From positions 3,403,501 through 3,467,500 of the forward strand of contig NZ_AP022842.1 of NCBI RefSeq assembly GCF_011398925.1: DNA of 64,000 nucleotides, read 5' to 3'. The DNA is from Bacillus sp. KH172YL63. Lineage in GTDB: Bacteria > Bacillota > Bacilli > Bacillales > Bacillaceae_B. Shown here piece after piece: positions 1 to 8,375 of this stretch. The first letter of the stretch is position 1; each line of letters begins with the position of its first letter. The position numbers and the translations under genes were made by a program. The notes below the pieces were generated by a model. The model saw nothing but the letters and a program-made list of their open reading frames with translations. It made no database searches and was not told where the DNA came from.

Positions 1-159
1 TTCACCGTAAAGCATGACCGTATCTTTTTCAGTATCAATGTGGATCTTTCCGTCCTTGACGACGTCTCCATTCACCTGAAGACCGCCGTCCTTTAATAAT
101 TTCTTCACTTCTTTTCTGCTGCCGTATCCCATATTGGCAAGCATTTTGTCGATTCTCAT
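1..159 (-). CDS. 16S rRNA pseudouridine synthase, RsuA family (N-terminal part)
   Basis: The 53 residues present (MRIDKMLANMGYGSRKEVKK at the N-terminus) form an S4 RNA-binding domain as found at the start of RsuA/RluB-type pseudouridine synthases. These enzymes isomerise a specific uridine in rRNA (U516 of 16S rRNA for RsuA). The catalytic domain lies beyond the window edge, so the exact target cannot be read. The ATG is preceded by GGAGG about 10 nt upstream. In B. subtilis the ytzG gene of this family sits beside ytgP, which fits the neighbour here. Confidence 0.8.
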   Translation of the reverse strand, partial: MRIDKMLANMGYGSRKEVKKLLKDGGLQVNGDVVKDGKIHIDTEKDTVMLYGE

Positions 160-294
160 ATATTAAACCTCCATTATTTATTTTGCAGTTTTTAAAGATT
201 CACTATGACCGCTCTATCAACTATTTCTTATTTAAAACGACAGACTCGAGTGATAGAGCAAGTGCACAGTAAAAAGTAACCCCTTGGAAAAGAA

Positions 295-327
295 AAAGGG
301 ATGATCGGCATCCATCATCCCTTTTTT
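295..327 (-). terminator. Rho-independent terminator after murJ
   Basis: The 11-nt arms AAAGGGATGAT and ATCATCCCTTT flank an 8-nt loop just past the murJ stop. A T-rich tract follows the stem on the minus strand. A T-run is also present on the plus strand, so it could work in both directions. Confidence 0.8.
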
Positions 328-330
328 CAT

Positions 331-1950
331 TTATCCGATCCGCAGTTTGCTCCGTATCTTCGTCACCCGGTCCCCGAACAATCTGTCGGCCAGTTTGCTC
401 CGAAGGCTGAGGTAGAAATACACGAGCGCCCCCACTCCGCCGCAGATGGCGACAAGCAGGATGGCCTGGAAACCTGATTCCGGATTGAGGAAGTTGACGA
501 GCACGGCGTACAGCGCCAACACAATGACCGCCATCACCCCGTTCAGGGCGCCGATGAACATCGTCCTCCTGAGGATCAAACCGAATTTGTAATTCGCATA
601 TTTCTTGATAACGTACAGGTTAATCAGGATTGCGACTGTATAGCCGATCGTTGTCGCAAGCACCGCCCCTTGAGTTTCTAGGAGGCGGATGAGCGGAATG
701 TTCAGGACAAGCTTGAGAAGCAAGCCGACGAGCAGGCTGAAAATCGTGAACTTCTGCTCATCAATTCCTTGAAGGATCGCTGCGGTGACCGCGAATAGCG
801 CGAAAAGGATCGCAACAGGAGCATATGAACGCAAGATGGACGTTCCAAGCATGTCGCTGTGATAAAACAACGTATACATCGGTTCAGCCAGCAGGGCAAG
901 TCCCAACGCAGCCGGCACAGTCAGAAACAACAGGATCTGAAATGTTTGATCGATATTCCGGCGCATCGTTTTCCGGTCACCGCTCGTATATGATGTCGTG
1001 ATCAGCGGAATCAGCGTCATGGAAAACGCTGTCGCCAATGACACGGGAATAATTACGAGTTTATGGGTGTAAAAATTCAATACGGCAAAGGCGTGATCCG
1101 ATATTCTCGCGTTCCCGATATCATCCATCGCTGTATTGAAAGTGATTTGATCGACGAGCTGAAACAAAGGATTCGCAAGTCCCACGAAAATGAACGGAAT
1201 CGAATAGGCGATGATTTCTTTGTACATCGATTTCAGCGATACTTCTTCATTTCCCCGGTCCTCTTCCAGCAGTTCATCGAGATGGGGCTTCCGTTTATAC
1301 CAATACCAGATCAGCGCCCCGAGACTTGCAAGTCCGCCGACAAACGCTGCAAATGTCGCGACAGAGATAGCTGTCGTGACCGTACCGTCCAAAATGTTCA
1401 GTACCACATAAATTCCGCCGAGCAGGAAGACGATGCGGACGATCTGTTCAATCACCTGAGAAACCGCCGTCGGTCCCATAGACTGATGACCCTGGAAGAA
1501 TCCCCGGATCAAACTCATGAACGGAATGATGATAAGCGCGAAGCTGACGGCCCTGATGACGGTCGTTACCTGGGCAACGGAAATGACCTGCTCATCACTT
1601 TTGATTGTCATTTCGGCAAAAATCGGTGCGAAGGCATACATAATGAGGAATGACACAACCCCTGTCAGCGTCATCAGCAAGAGGCCCGATTTAAACAATC
1701 TCCTGCCGACCGCATATTCCCCTATGGCATTATATTTTGATACAAATTTCGAAACAGCCAGCGGCACACCCGCAGTGGCCACAGTCAAAAAGATGGTATA
1801 GGGTACATATCCATATTGATAAAGAGACGCCCCTTCTTCATGACCTTTAAGCAAATCATCAAACGGTATAACATAAAAAAGACCTAAAAACTTCGAAATA
1901 AAGGTCCCTAACGTTAAAATAAACGTTCCTCTTATTAATTTAGACGACAT
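331..1950 (-). CDS. murJ: Lipid II flippase MurJ / YtgP (MOP superfamily)
   Basis: A 539-residue polytopic membrane protein with about 14 hydrophobic segments and the SpoVB/YtgP-type N-terminus (LIRGTFILTLGTFISKFLG). Family members of this length flip undecaprenyl-linked lipid II across the cytoplasmic membrane for peptidoglycan synthesis; B. subtilis YtgP has been assigned this MurJ role. The start ATG follows a GAGAGGG element. It is transcribed away from ytfP and is separated from the rsuA-type gene by a terminator, so it is probably monocistronic. Other polysaccharide-flippase substrates cannot be excluded from sequence, but length and synteny favour MurJ. Confidence 0.88.
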   Translation of the reverse strand: MSSKLIRGTFILTLGTFISKFLGLFYVIPFDDLLKGHEEGASLYQYGYVPYTIFLTVATAGVPLAVSKFVSKYNAIGEYAVGRRLFKSGLLLMTLTGVVSFLIMYAFAPIFAEMTIKSDEQVISVAQVTTVIRAVSFALIIIPFMSLIRGFFQGHQSMGPTAVSQVIEQIVRIVFLLGGIYVVLNILDGTVTTAISVATFAAFVGGLASLGALIWYWYKRKPHLDELLEEDRGNEEVSLKSMYKEIIAYSIPFIFVGLANPLFQLVDQITFNTAMDDIGNARISDHAFAVLNFYTHKLVIIPVSLATAFSMTLIPLITTSYTSGDRKTMRRNIDQTFQILLFLTVPAALGLALLAEPMYTLFYHSDMLGTSILRSYAPVAILFALFAVTAAILQGIDEQKFTIFSLLVGLLLKLVLNIPLIRLLETQGAVLATTIGYTVAILINLYVIKKYANYKFGLILRRTMFIGALNGVMAVIVLALYAVLVNFLNPESGFQAILLVAICGGVGALVYFYLSLRSKLADRLFGDRVTKIRSKLRIG

Positions 1951-2025
1951 AGTATCCCTCTCTATCTATCCCGCTTCCCTTTTAGACAAACAAGATAGTA
2001 ACATGCTTAAAAATTTACACACTAT

Positions 2026-2041
2026 CAGTAGTGTACTACTG
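2026..2041. promoter_or_regulatory. 16-bp palindrome between divergent murJ and ytfP
   Basis: CAGTAG-TGTA-CTACTG is a perfect inverted repeat in the 206-bp divergent intergenic region. It could be an operator or a small stem-loop. No known regulator consensus was recognised. Confidence 0.3.
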
Positions 2042-2116
2042 TACGATTCGAATGACAATTTTTTTCGAATTGTTGTTTTTAATTCCCAACGCATTTAAAA
2101 TAAGGAGAAACTTCTA

Positions 2117-2173
2117 TTGAACAAGCGAAGTAGCAAAACTAAAAGTTGGTGGAAAAATGGTAAAGAAATATGA
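2117..2173 (+). CDS. Possible 18-residue leader peptide overlapping the ytfP start
   Basis: TTG is preceded by AAGGAGAAA at good spacing and opens an 18-codon frame, [18 protein letters not shown], ending in TGA inside the first codons of ytfP. The peptide is basic with two Trp codons. It would overlap the ytfP start in another frame, a geometry seen with translational coupling. There is no homology evidence; it may be chance. Confidence 0.3.
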   Translation: MNKRSSKTKSWWKNGKEI

Positions 2174-3419
2174 TGTCATAGTCATAGGCGGAGGACCGTC
2201 AGGCTTGATGGCAAGTATCGCAGCCGGAGAGCAGGGCGCAAAGGTCCTTCTTGTAGATAAAGGAACAAAACTTGGCAGAAAGCTCGCCATTTCAGGAGGC
2301 GGACGCTGCAACGTGACGAACCGGCTTCCGGTTGAAGAAATCATTAAGCACATCCCTGGGAACGGACGGTTTTTATACAGTGCGTTTTCAGAGTTCAATA
2401 ACGAAGATATCATCGCTTTCTTCGAGAACCTCGGCATCCGCTTGAAAGAGGAAGATCACGGACGGATGTTCCCTGTTTCAAACAGGGCGATGGATGTCGT
2501 GGAAGCACTGCTGAACCGGATGAAGGAATTGAACGTGGACACACGCCTCTCCACAACCGTGGAAGAAGTATTGTACGAAAATGGCCAAACGGCCGGCATC
2601 CTCCTGAAAGACGGAGGAACCATCGCCGCGGACGCAGTCGTGATCGCGGTTGGCGGTAAATCTGTCCCCCACACAGGATCAACGGGAGACGGATACCCAT
2701 GGGCGACAAAAGCCGGGCATACGATCACCAATCTATTCCCGACCGAGGTTCCCCTCACATCGGACGAGCACTTCATCAAGAAAAAAGAGCTCCAGGGTCT
2801 CTCATTGCGGAGCATTGATCTCAGCGTTCTGAATCCGAAAGGGAAAAAGATCATCACCCACAAGATGGATATGATTTTCACCCACCTTGGCATTTCAGGT
2901 CCTGCAGTGCTTCGCTGCAGCCAATACGTCGTAAAGGCCATGAAGAAATGGAACCTGACCCACGTGGACATGCAGATCGACGCCATGCCAGAGCACAATG
3001 AAGAACAACTTTTCCAATCGCTTCACAAACAGGTGAAAGAAGACGGAAAGAAAGCAGCGAAGAATCTGTTCAAAGGACTGGTGCCAGAAAGATACCTGTT
3101 ATTCCTGCTGGACCGGGCCGACATCGATCAGGATGAAAAAGGAGATCACATCTCCTCTGAAAAAATCCGTCATTTCACTAAGCTTCTAAAACAATTCACG
3201 TTCAAAGTGAACGGCACGTTATCGATCGATAAAGCATTCGTGACCGGAGGCGGCGTGTCGGTCAAAGAAATCGAGCCGAAAACGATGGCATCCAAGAAAA
3301 TGAACGGCCTCTTCTTCTGCGGAGAAGTGCTCGACATCCACGGATACACCGGCGGATACAACATCACATCCGCCCTCGTCACCGGCCGCCTTGCCGGCTT
3401 CAATGCCGCTCAAGTGTAA
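2157..3419 (+). CDS. ytfP: NAD(P)/FAD-dependent oxidoreductase, HI0933 family (YtfP)
   Basis: A 420-residue flavoprotein with an N-terminal dinucleotide-binding motif ([14 protein letters not shown], about residues 11-24), the family motif [13 protein letters not shown] at about 40-52, and a C-terminal [10 protein letters not shown] / [14 protein letters not shown] signature typical of the HI0933/YhiN group. The substrate is not known for the family. The start ATG follows GGTGG. It is divergent from murJ and ends in a strong terminator shared with cse60. Position and length match B. subtilis YtfP. Confidence 0.85.
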   Translation: MVKKYDVIVIGGGPSGLMASIAAGEQGAKVLLVDKGTKLGRKLAISGGGRCNVTNRLPVEEIIKHIPGNGRFLYSAFSEFNNEDIIAFFENLGIRLKEEDHGRMFPVSNRAMDVVEALLNRMKELNVDTRLSTTVEEVLYENGQTAGILLKDGGTIAADAVVIAVGGKSVPHTGSTGDGYPWATKAGHTITNLFPTEVPLTSDEHFIKKKELQGLSLRSIDLSVLNPKGKKIITHKMDMIFTHLGISGPAVLRCSQYVVKAMKKWNLTHVDMQIDAMPEHNEEQLFQSLHKQVKEDGKKAAKNLFKGLVPERYLLFLLDRADIDQDEKGDHISSEKIRHFTKLLKQFTFKVNGTLSIDKAFVTGGGVSVKEIEPKTMASKKMNGLFFCGEVLDIHGYTGGYNITSALVTGRLAGFNAAQV

Positions 3420-3421
3420 AC

Positions 3422-3463
3422 AAAAAAGGTTGATCCTCATCCCATGAGCGATCAACCTTTTTT
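3422..3463. terminator. Bidirectional terminator between ytfP and cse60
   Basis: Arms AAAGGTTGATC and GATCAACCTTT with T-runs on both strands lie between the convergent ytfP (+) and cse60 (-) genes. Confidence 0.85.
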
Positions 3464-3644
3464 ATTTCCGATACACGACCATCGCAGAAAAACAATAGAT
3501 CTGATCCTCCACTTCCTCCGATATGGCCGCAACATGATATTTAATATCCACGATTTTTTTATCATCAAGCTTACTGAGAAAATGGTTCATATCTTTCTCC
3601 AAATCTTTCTCATGCTCGTAGTCAAACACCTTTACCTGGATCAT
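3462..3644 (-). CDS. cse60: Sporulation protein Cse60 (YteV)
   Basis: A 60-residue protein beginning MIQVKVFDYEHEKDLE and ending DQIYCFSAMVVYRK. It closely resembles the small SigE-controlled sporulation protein Cse60 of B. subtilis as I recall it. Biochemical function is unknown. GGAGG precedes the ATG. It stands alone between ytfP and an intergenic repeat array. Its presence supports a spore-forming host. Confidence 0.8.
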   Translation of the reverse strand: MIQVKVFDYEHEKDLEKDMNHFLSKLDDKKIVDIKYHVAAISEEVEDQIYCFSAMVVYRK

Positions 3645-3748
3645 GGGGAGACCTCCTTGAATGGTTTTGATACTAGTATTGTCAGAATATTCGTTTTTGA
3701 AACAGTGGGAATCGTGGTTTTTTTTGGGGGGGTGGTGATGTGTTGGGG

Positions 3749-3838
3749 TTCGTTGATGTTTTGGGATTCGCCGATAAATGTTGGATTTCGCCGTTAAAAT
3801 TGAGAGATCGCCGTTATATTGAATATTTCGCCGATAAA
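3749..3838. repeat. Degenerate 20-bp tandem array C, core TTCGCCGATAAA (5 units)
   Basis: Units begin at 3749 (diverged TTCGTTGATGTT), 3767, 3787, 3807 and 3827. The last four are spaced exactly 20 bp apart with cores TTCGCCGATAAA, TTCGCCGTTAAA, ATCGCCGTTATA and TTCGCCGATAAA; the spacers between cores are not conserved. It lies in the gene-free stretch 3645-3969, upstream of cse60 and downstream of the rhodanese gene. Two comparable arrays are at 37.2-37.5 kb. Confidence 0.75.
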
Positions 3839-3969
3839 GTCACCTCACGATCAAAATCAGTAGCTCCCTCTCCAGTCACACAGGCGCTTTCATCTGAAAA
3901 GATCATTTTACATAAAAAAACACACCCCTTTTTCACCAAAAGAAGTGTGTTTCACAAACTCATTCAACA

Positions 3970-4281
3970 TTATTTCTTTGCAGCTGTTTCACCGGACCAG
4001 TTCATCATGCCGCCTTCCATGTTCACCACTTTATAGCCTTGATCCTGCATATAGTGGGCAACGTTTCCGCTGCGGTTACCTGAACGGCAGATAAAGATAT
4101 ATTCTTTCTCTTTATCAAATTGATCCAATGACTCAGGGATTTCACCCATCTTGATATGCTTCGCGCCCGGGATCATGCCCTCTTCTACTTCTTCATCTTC
4201 ACGAACATCCACCAACAGCAGGTCTTCTCCCTGCTTCAACTTCTGCTCCAACTCATCCGTTGTAATTGTCTTAATATCCAT
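3970..4281 (-). CDS. Rhodanese-like domain protein (YtwF type)
   Basis: A single rhodanese domain of 103 residues with the active-site loop CRSGNRSG, the catalytic Cys as in sulfurtransferases, and the conserved DVREDEE segment near the N-terminus. It likely carries persulfide sulfur in the cytosol; the acceptor is unknown. Three ATG codons follow GGAAAGGA in a row; the last one (at 4281) has the best spacing and is used here, though the frame stays open to 4305. It lies downstream of leuS but behind a large terminator hairpin. Confidence 0.8.
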   Translation of the reverse strand: MDIKTITTDELEQKLKQGEDLLLVDVREDEEVEEGMIPGAKHIKMGEIPESLDQFDKEKEYIFICRSGNRSGNVAHYMQDQGYKVVNMEGGMMNWSGETAAKK

Positions 4282-4367
4282 CATCATCTTCCTTTCCACA
4301 TTCATTCACCATGATTATACCAAAGCCCGTCCCCAGAACAAAAAATTCAGACCAAAAAAGGACAAGA

Positions 4368-4444
4368 AGAGGGACGGACCTCAACGAAATCCTGTTCTAA
4401 AGCGATTTCCGCTTCAAAACAGGCCGTTTTGGAGGTCCGTCCCC
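4368..4444. terminator. Large hairpin terminator with GGGACGGACCT stem (copy 1), after leuS
   Basis: Arms AGGGACGGACCTC (4370-4382) and GGAGGTCCGTCCC (near 4431-4443) enclose a nested stem CCTGTTCT...AAAACAGG. A T-rich stretch follows on the minus strand past the leuS stop. The same outer stem recurs at 15.76, 19.71 and 25.87 kb. Confidence 0.75.
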
Positions 4445-4449
4445 AATCA

Positions 4450-6864
4450 TCAGTTTGCGACGATGTTAACTAGTTTGCCTGGTACAGCGATGACTTTGCG
4501 GATGGTTTTGCCTTCGATTTGTGTTTTGATTTCTTCGTTTTCCATCGCTGTTTTTTCCAGGTCTTCTTTGTTCATGTCCCGTGGGATCATGACTTTGGCT
4601 TTTACTTTACCGTTCACTTGAAGGACGATTTCGACTTCGTTGTCGACTAGCTTCGATTCATCGAATGTCGGCCATGCTTCGTAGGAGATCGTTCCTTCGT
4701 GACCAAGCTTGCTCCAAAGTTCCTCTGTCATATGAGGCGCGATCGGAGACAGTAGCTTGATGAAGCCTTCTACATATTCTTTCGGAAGGGTGTCAGCTTT
4801 GTATGCATCATTGATGAATACCATCAGCTGTGAAATCCCTGTATTGAAACGAAGTCCTTCGTAGTCTTCAGTCACTTTTTTGACGGTTTGGTTATACGTT
4901 TTGTCAAGGGCGCTGTTCGGTACATCCTTCACTTTAGAAGACAGTGATCCGTCCTCTTCCACAAGGAGGCGCCATACACGGTCAAGGAAGCGGCGCGCTC
5001 CGTCAAGGCCGTTCGTGCTCCATGCGATGGACGCTTCAAGTGGCCCCATGAACATTTCGTATAAACGAAGGGTGTCTGCACCGTGTGATTCCACGACTTC
5101 ATCCGGATTGACGACGTTCCCTTTTGATTTACTCATTTTTTCATTGTTTTCACCGAGGATCATCCCTTGGTTGAACAGCTTCTGGAACGGCTCCTTCGTC
5201 GGTACTACGCCGATATCGTAAAGGAACTTATGCCAGAAACGTGCGTACAGCAAGTGAAGGACGGCGTGCTCGGCTCCACCGATATACGTATCGACCGGAA
5301 GCCAGTCGTCCATTTTCTTCGCATCGGCAAGGGCTTCTTCGTTATGTGGATCAATATAACGAAGATAGTACCAGCAGCTTCCCGCCCATTGCGGCATCGT
5401 ATTGGTTTCACGACGGCCTTTTTTGCCTGTTTCAGGATCTTCGACGTTCACCCATTCACTGATGTTCGCCAGTGGTGATTCCCCTGTACCGGACGGTTTG
5501 ATTTCCGTCGTCTTCGGAAGGACAAGTGGAAGCTCACTTTCAGGAACGGTCGATGTCGTACCATCTTCCCAGTGAATGACTGGAATCGGCTCACCCCAGT
5601 ATCGTTGACGGCTGAATAACCAGTCACGCAGGCGGTATGTCACTTTCTTCGTACCGATGTTTTTCTCTTCTAACCAGGAGATGGCTTTTTCAATCGCTTC
5701 TTCCTTCCCTAACCCGTCAAGGAAGCCGGAGTTCACATGATCACCGTCACCTGTGTATGCTTCCTTCTCGATGTCGCCGCCAGCTACGACTTCAACGATT
5801 GGAAGATCGAATTCTTTTGCGAACTCATAGTCTCTTTCGTCATGGGCAGGAACGGCCATGATCGCTCCGGAACCGTAGCTCATCAGAACGTAATCAGCGA
5901 TCCAGATTGGCATTTTCTCTCCATTTGCAGGATTGATTGCATATGCGCCCGTGAATACACCGGTTTTTTCTTTCGCAAGATCTGTACGCTCAAGGTCGCT
6001 CTTAGACTTGATTTTGTCGATGTACTCATCCACTTTCGTGCGCTGTTCGTCTGTTGTGATGTCTGCGACAAACGGATGCTCAGGGGCAAGTACCGCGTAC
6101 GTCGCACCGAAGATTGTATCAGGGCGAGTCGTGAACACGTCGAATGATTTGTCATGTCCGTCGATGGCAAATTTCACTTCTGCCCCTTCAGAACGGCCAA
6201 TCCAGTTACGCTGCATATCTTTGATGCTTTCAGGCCAGTCGACATCTTCCAGATCTTCTACAAGACGATCTGCATATGCCGTGATCTTCAGCATCCACTG
6301 CTTCATCGGACGTCGCTCTACCGGATGTCCGCCGCGCTCACTTTTTCCGTCGATGACTTCTTCGTTCGCAAGTACCGTACCAAGTGCCGGACACCAGTTC
6401 ACGGCAACTTCGTCCACATAAGCCAAGCCTTTTTTATAAAGCTGGATGAAGATCCACTGTGTCCATTTGTAGTAGCCCGGATCTGTCGTATTCACTTCAC
6501 GGTCCCAATCATAAGAGAAACCAAGTGATTTAATTTGACGGCGGAACGTATTGATATTTTTCTCTGTGAATTCTGCCGGATCATTCCCTGTATCAAGGGC
6601 ATATTGCTCTGCAGGCAATCCGAATGCATCCCATCCCATCGGGTGAAGGACATTGTATCCCTGCATACGCTTCATGCGGGAAAGGATGTCTGTTGCCGTA
6701 AACCCTTCCGGATGTCCTACGTGCAGACCTGCACCTGATGGATACGGGAACATATCCAGTGCATAGAAATTGGATTTTCCTTCGTCTTCCGTCGCTTTGA
6801 ACGTTTTGTTTTCTTCCCAATATTGCTGCCATTTCGTCTCAACACTTTTATGATTAAAACTCAT
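4450..6864 (-). CDS. leuS: Leucyl-tRNA synthetase
   Basis: An 804-residue class I aminoacyl-tRNA synthetase that charges tRNA-Leu with leucine in the cytosol. The HIGH-type motif HVGH is at residues 48-51 and the KMSKS loop ([10 protein letters not shown]) is in the C-terminal half, with the CP1 editing domain between them and a C-terminal anticodon-binding region. The start [12 protein letters not shown] is chosen because GGAGG lies just upstream; the open frame extends further but runs through the T-box leader. Length matches bacterial LeuRS. Expression is likely controlled by the upstream leucine T-box. Confidence 0.97.
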   Translation of the reverse strand: MSFNHKSVETKWQQYWEENKTFKATEDEGKSNFYALDMFPYPSGAGLHVGHPEGFTATDILSRMKRMQGYNVLHPMGWDAFGLPAEQYALDTGNDPAEFTEKNINTFRRQIKSLGFSYDWDREVNTTDPGYYKWTQWIFIQLYKKGLAYVDEVAVNWCPALGTVLANEEVIDGKSERGGHPVERRPMKQWMLKITAYADRLVEDLEDVDWPESIKDMQRNWIGRSEGAEVKFAIDGHDKSFDVFTTRPDTIFGATYAVLAPEHPFVADITTDEQRTKVDEYIDKIKSKSDLERTDLAKEKTGVFTGAYAINPANGEKMPIWIADYVLMSYGSGAIMAVPAHDERDYEFAKEFDLPIVEVVAGGDIEKEAYTGDGDHVNSGFLDGLGKEEAIEKAISWLEEKNIGTKKVTYRLRDWLFSRQRYWGEPIPVIHWEDGTTSTVPESELPLVLPKTTEIKPSGTGESPLANISEWVNVEDPETGKKGRRETNTMPQWAGSCWYYLRYIDPHNEEALADAKKMDDWLPVDTYIGGAEHAVLHLLYARFWHKFLYDIGVVPTKEPFQKLFNQGMILGENNEKMSKSKGNVVNPDEVVESHGADTLRLYEMFMGPLEASIAWSTNGLDGARRFLDRVWRLLVEEDGSLSSKVKDVPNSALDKTYNQTVKKVTEDYEGLRFNTGISQLMVFINDAYKADTLPKEYVEGFIKLLSPIAPHMTEELWSKLGHEGTISYEAWPTFDESKLVDNEVEIVLQVNGKVKAKVMIPRDMNKEDLEKTAMENEEIKTQIEGKTIRKVIAVPGKLVNIVAN

Positions 6865-6911
6865 ATTGAGATCCTCCTTTGATAGTTGAAAGGCCTGGAC
6901 CTTTCTTTTTG

Positions 6912-7165
6912 AAAAAAATAAAAAAACTCTCATCCCAAATAAATATTTGGGACGAGAGTTTGTATAGACATTCTCCCGCGGTACCACCCACATTAGTGTA
7001 CACGCACTCAGCTTCATTCATCCTTAACGCGGAAAACGGCAAGTCTTACTGATTGTTTCACACTTGCAACTCAGCAGGCGAGTTCATGATGTTCCTGGTT
7101 GACTTTCACCATCCGTCAACTCTCTAAGGCAGAAAACCGTCATTACTACTCCTGATCAACGTTTC
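6912..7165 (-). promoter_or_regulatory. T-box riboswitch (leucine) upstream of leuS
   Basis: On the minus strand the leader has an AGUA-type bulge (GGAGTAGTAATGA), a GGTGA Stem I loop element, a specifier CTC (Leu codon, 7082-7080), the conserved T-box GGGTGGTACCGCGGG (near 6976-6990), and a terminator hairpin CTCTCGTCCCAAA...TTTGGGATGAGAG followed by a T-run. Uncharged tRNA-Leu would favour antitermination of leuS. Start and end are approximate. Confidence 0.93.
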
Positions 7166-7270
7166 AATATAGATAAACATTATATGTATTCACTATTTTA
7201 GTGAAATTTATTCAGAAGCGCAAGCCCATTGTTGTTTTTTTGTGAAACAGGGAGGATGGTGTTGTAGAAT

Positions 7271-7540
7271 AAGACTGTTTTTGTAAACTTTGTACTTTTA
7301 AACAAGCGAGATGCGGTTGATTGCAGCGAGAATCAACTGTTCAAGATAAATTGTTACACAATTACAATAAAACCAATTGTTCTCCATGAATACAATGACC
7401 ACAGCAAAACTACTACTTTGTACCTTTTCTAAATACTCTGTCCCCATCAGCAAAAATTTCTTCAAACCATAGTTTTGACAGACCGATTAGGGTGCACCTT
7501 ATAGTCTGATAATAACAACAATCTTTACGAAAAGTGCCAG
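7271..7540 (+). repeat. MITE-like element, copy 1 (core hairpin deleted)
   Basis: The left end GTTTTTGTAAACTTTGT and right end ACAACAATCTTTACGAAAA form imperfect terminal inverted repeats. The segment ACAAGCGAGATGCGGTTGATT joins directly to GCAGCGAGAATCAAC, whereas the copy at 28.07 kb has about 105 bp of GC-rich hairpin between them. No open frame of note. This explains most of the gene-free stretch 7166-7541. Confidence 0.65.
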
Positions 7541-7541
7541 T

Positions 7542-7573
7542 AAAAAAAAGCAGCCCCCTAAAGAGGCTGCCTC
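7542..7573 (-). terminator. Terminator of the hydroxybutyrate operon
   Basis: Stem GGCAGCC...GGCTGC on the minus strand followed by eight T residues, directly after the dehydrogenase stop. Confidence 0.85.
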
Positions 7574-7585
7574 ATTCCAAATCTT

Positions 7586-8362
7586 CTATTGAACCGTGTA
7601 ACCGCCGTCTAACACGACGGCCTGGCCGGTGATGCCCCTTGCCTGGTCGCTGCAGAGGAACATGGTGTAGTCGGCAATTTCTTTCACGTCCAGCAGCCTT
7701 TTTTGCGGGACGAGTGGGTAAATGACTTCTTCGATCACCCGCTCAAGGGGGATATTGCGTGTAGCCGCAAGGTCCCCGAGCTGATTCCGGACAAGCGGGG
7801 TGTCGACGTATCCTGGACAGACCGCATTTACCGTGATGCCGTGGGCCGCCGTTTCCAACGCGGCCACTTTCGTCAGTCCGATAACGCCGTGTTTGGCAGA
7901 ATTATAGGCGGCTTTTCCAGAGAATCCGACAAGGCCGTTAATGGATGCCATATTGATGATCCTTCCCGTTCCCTGCTTCTTCATATGAGGAAGCGCATGT
8001 TTGATTGCGACAAACGGCGCTGTAAGCATGACCTTCAGCAGAAGCTCGAATCTTTCAGTCGGAAATTCTTCGATATGGGACACATGCTGCAATCCAGCGT
8101 TATTGATGAGGACATCAAGCCTTCCGAAATGTTCTACCGTTTTGTCCAGCGCCTCCTTCAGTTCCTCTTCAGAGGTCACGTCGCACTGCATTCCTATTGC
8201 TTCATATCCTTGGGCTTTCAGACTGTCTGCAGCTTTCTCCGCTCCTTCAGCCTGAAGGTCTGTGAGGACGACTCTCGCACCGGAGGCCGCAAATTCCTTT
8301 CCGATTTCAAAGCCGATTCCTTGAGCGGCACCTGTGATGAATATTACTTTATCTTTAACCAT
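7586..8362 (-). CDS. 3-hydroxybutyrate dehydrogenase (SDR family)
   Basis: A 258-residue classical short-chain dehydrogenase. TGAAQGIGFEIG (about 10-21) is the nucleotide-binding glycine motif, NNAG is at about 89-92, and the catalytic S...YNSAK lies near residues 140-160, followed by CPGYVDTPLV. The pattern LETAAHGITVNAVCPGYVDT is typical of D-3-hydroxybutyrate dehydrogenases (NAD, acetoacetate product), similar to B. subtilis YxjF. It is 13 bp downstream of a GntP-type permease, the same pairing as yxjC-yxjF. Substrate is inferred from family and context. Confidence 0.82.
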   Translation of the reverse strand: MVKDKVIFITGAAQGIGFEIGKEFAASGARVVLTDLQAEGAEKAADSLKAQGYEAIGMQCDVTSEEELKEALDKTVEHFGRLDVLINNAGLQHVSHIEEFPTERFELLLKVMLTAPFVAIKHALPHMKKQGTGRIINMASINGLVGFSGKAAYNSAKHGVIGLTKVAALETAAHGITVNAVCPGYVDTPLVRNQLGDLAATRNIPLERVIEEVIYPLVPQKRLLDVKEIADYTMFLCSDQARGITGQAVVLDGGYTVQ

Positions 8363-8375
8363 GAGAACTCCTTTC

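Noticed and set aside
1063..1653. 196-codon frame antisense to murJ
   Set aside because: A shadow frame fully inside a strong conserved gene, without ribosome site or domain.
3718..3765. G-rich tract as a possible G-quadruplex
   Set aside because: Only one long G-run; the others are short and far apart, giving loops too long for a convincing quadruplex.
6854..7042. 62-codon frame upstream of leuS
   Set aside because: It runs through the T-box motif and terminator of the leader RNA.
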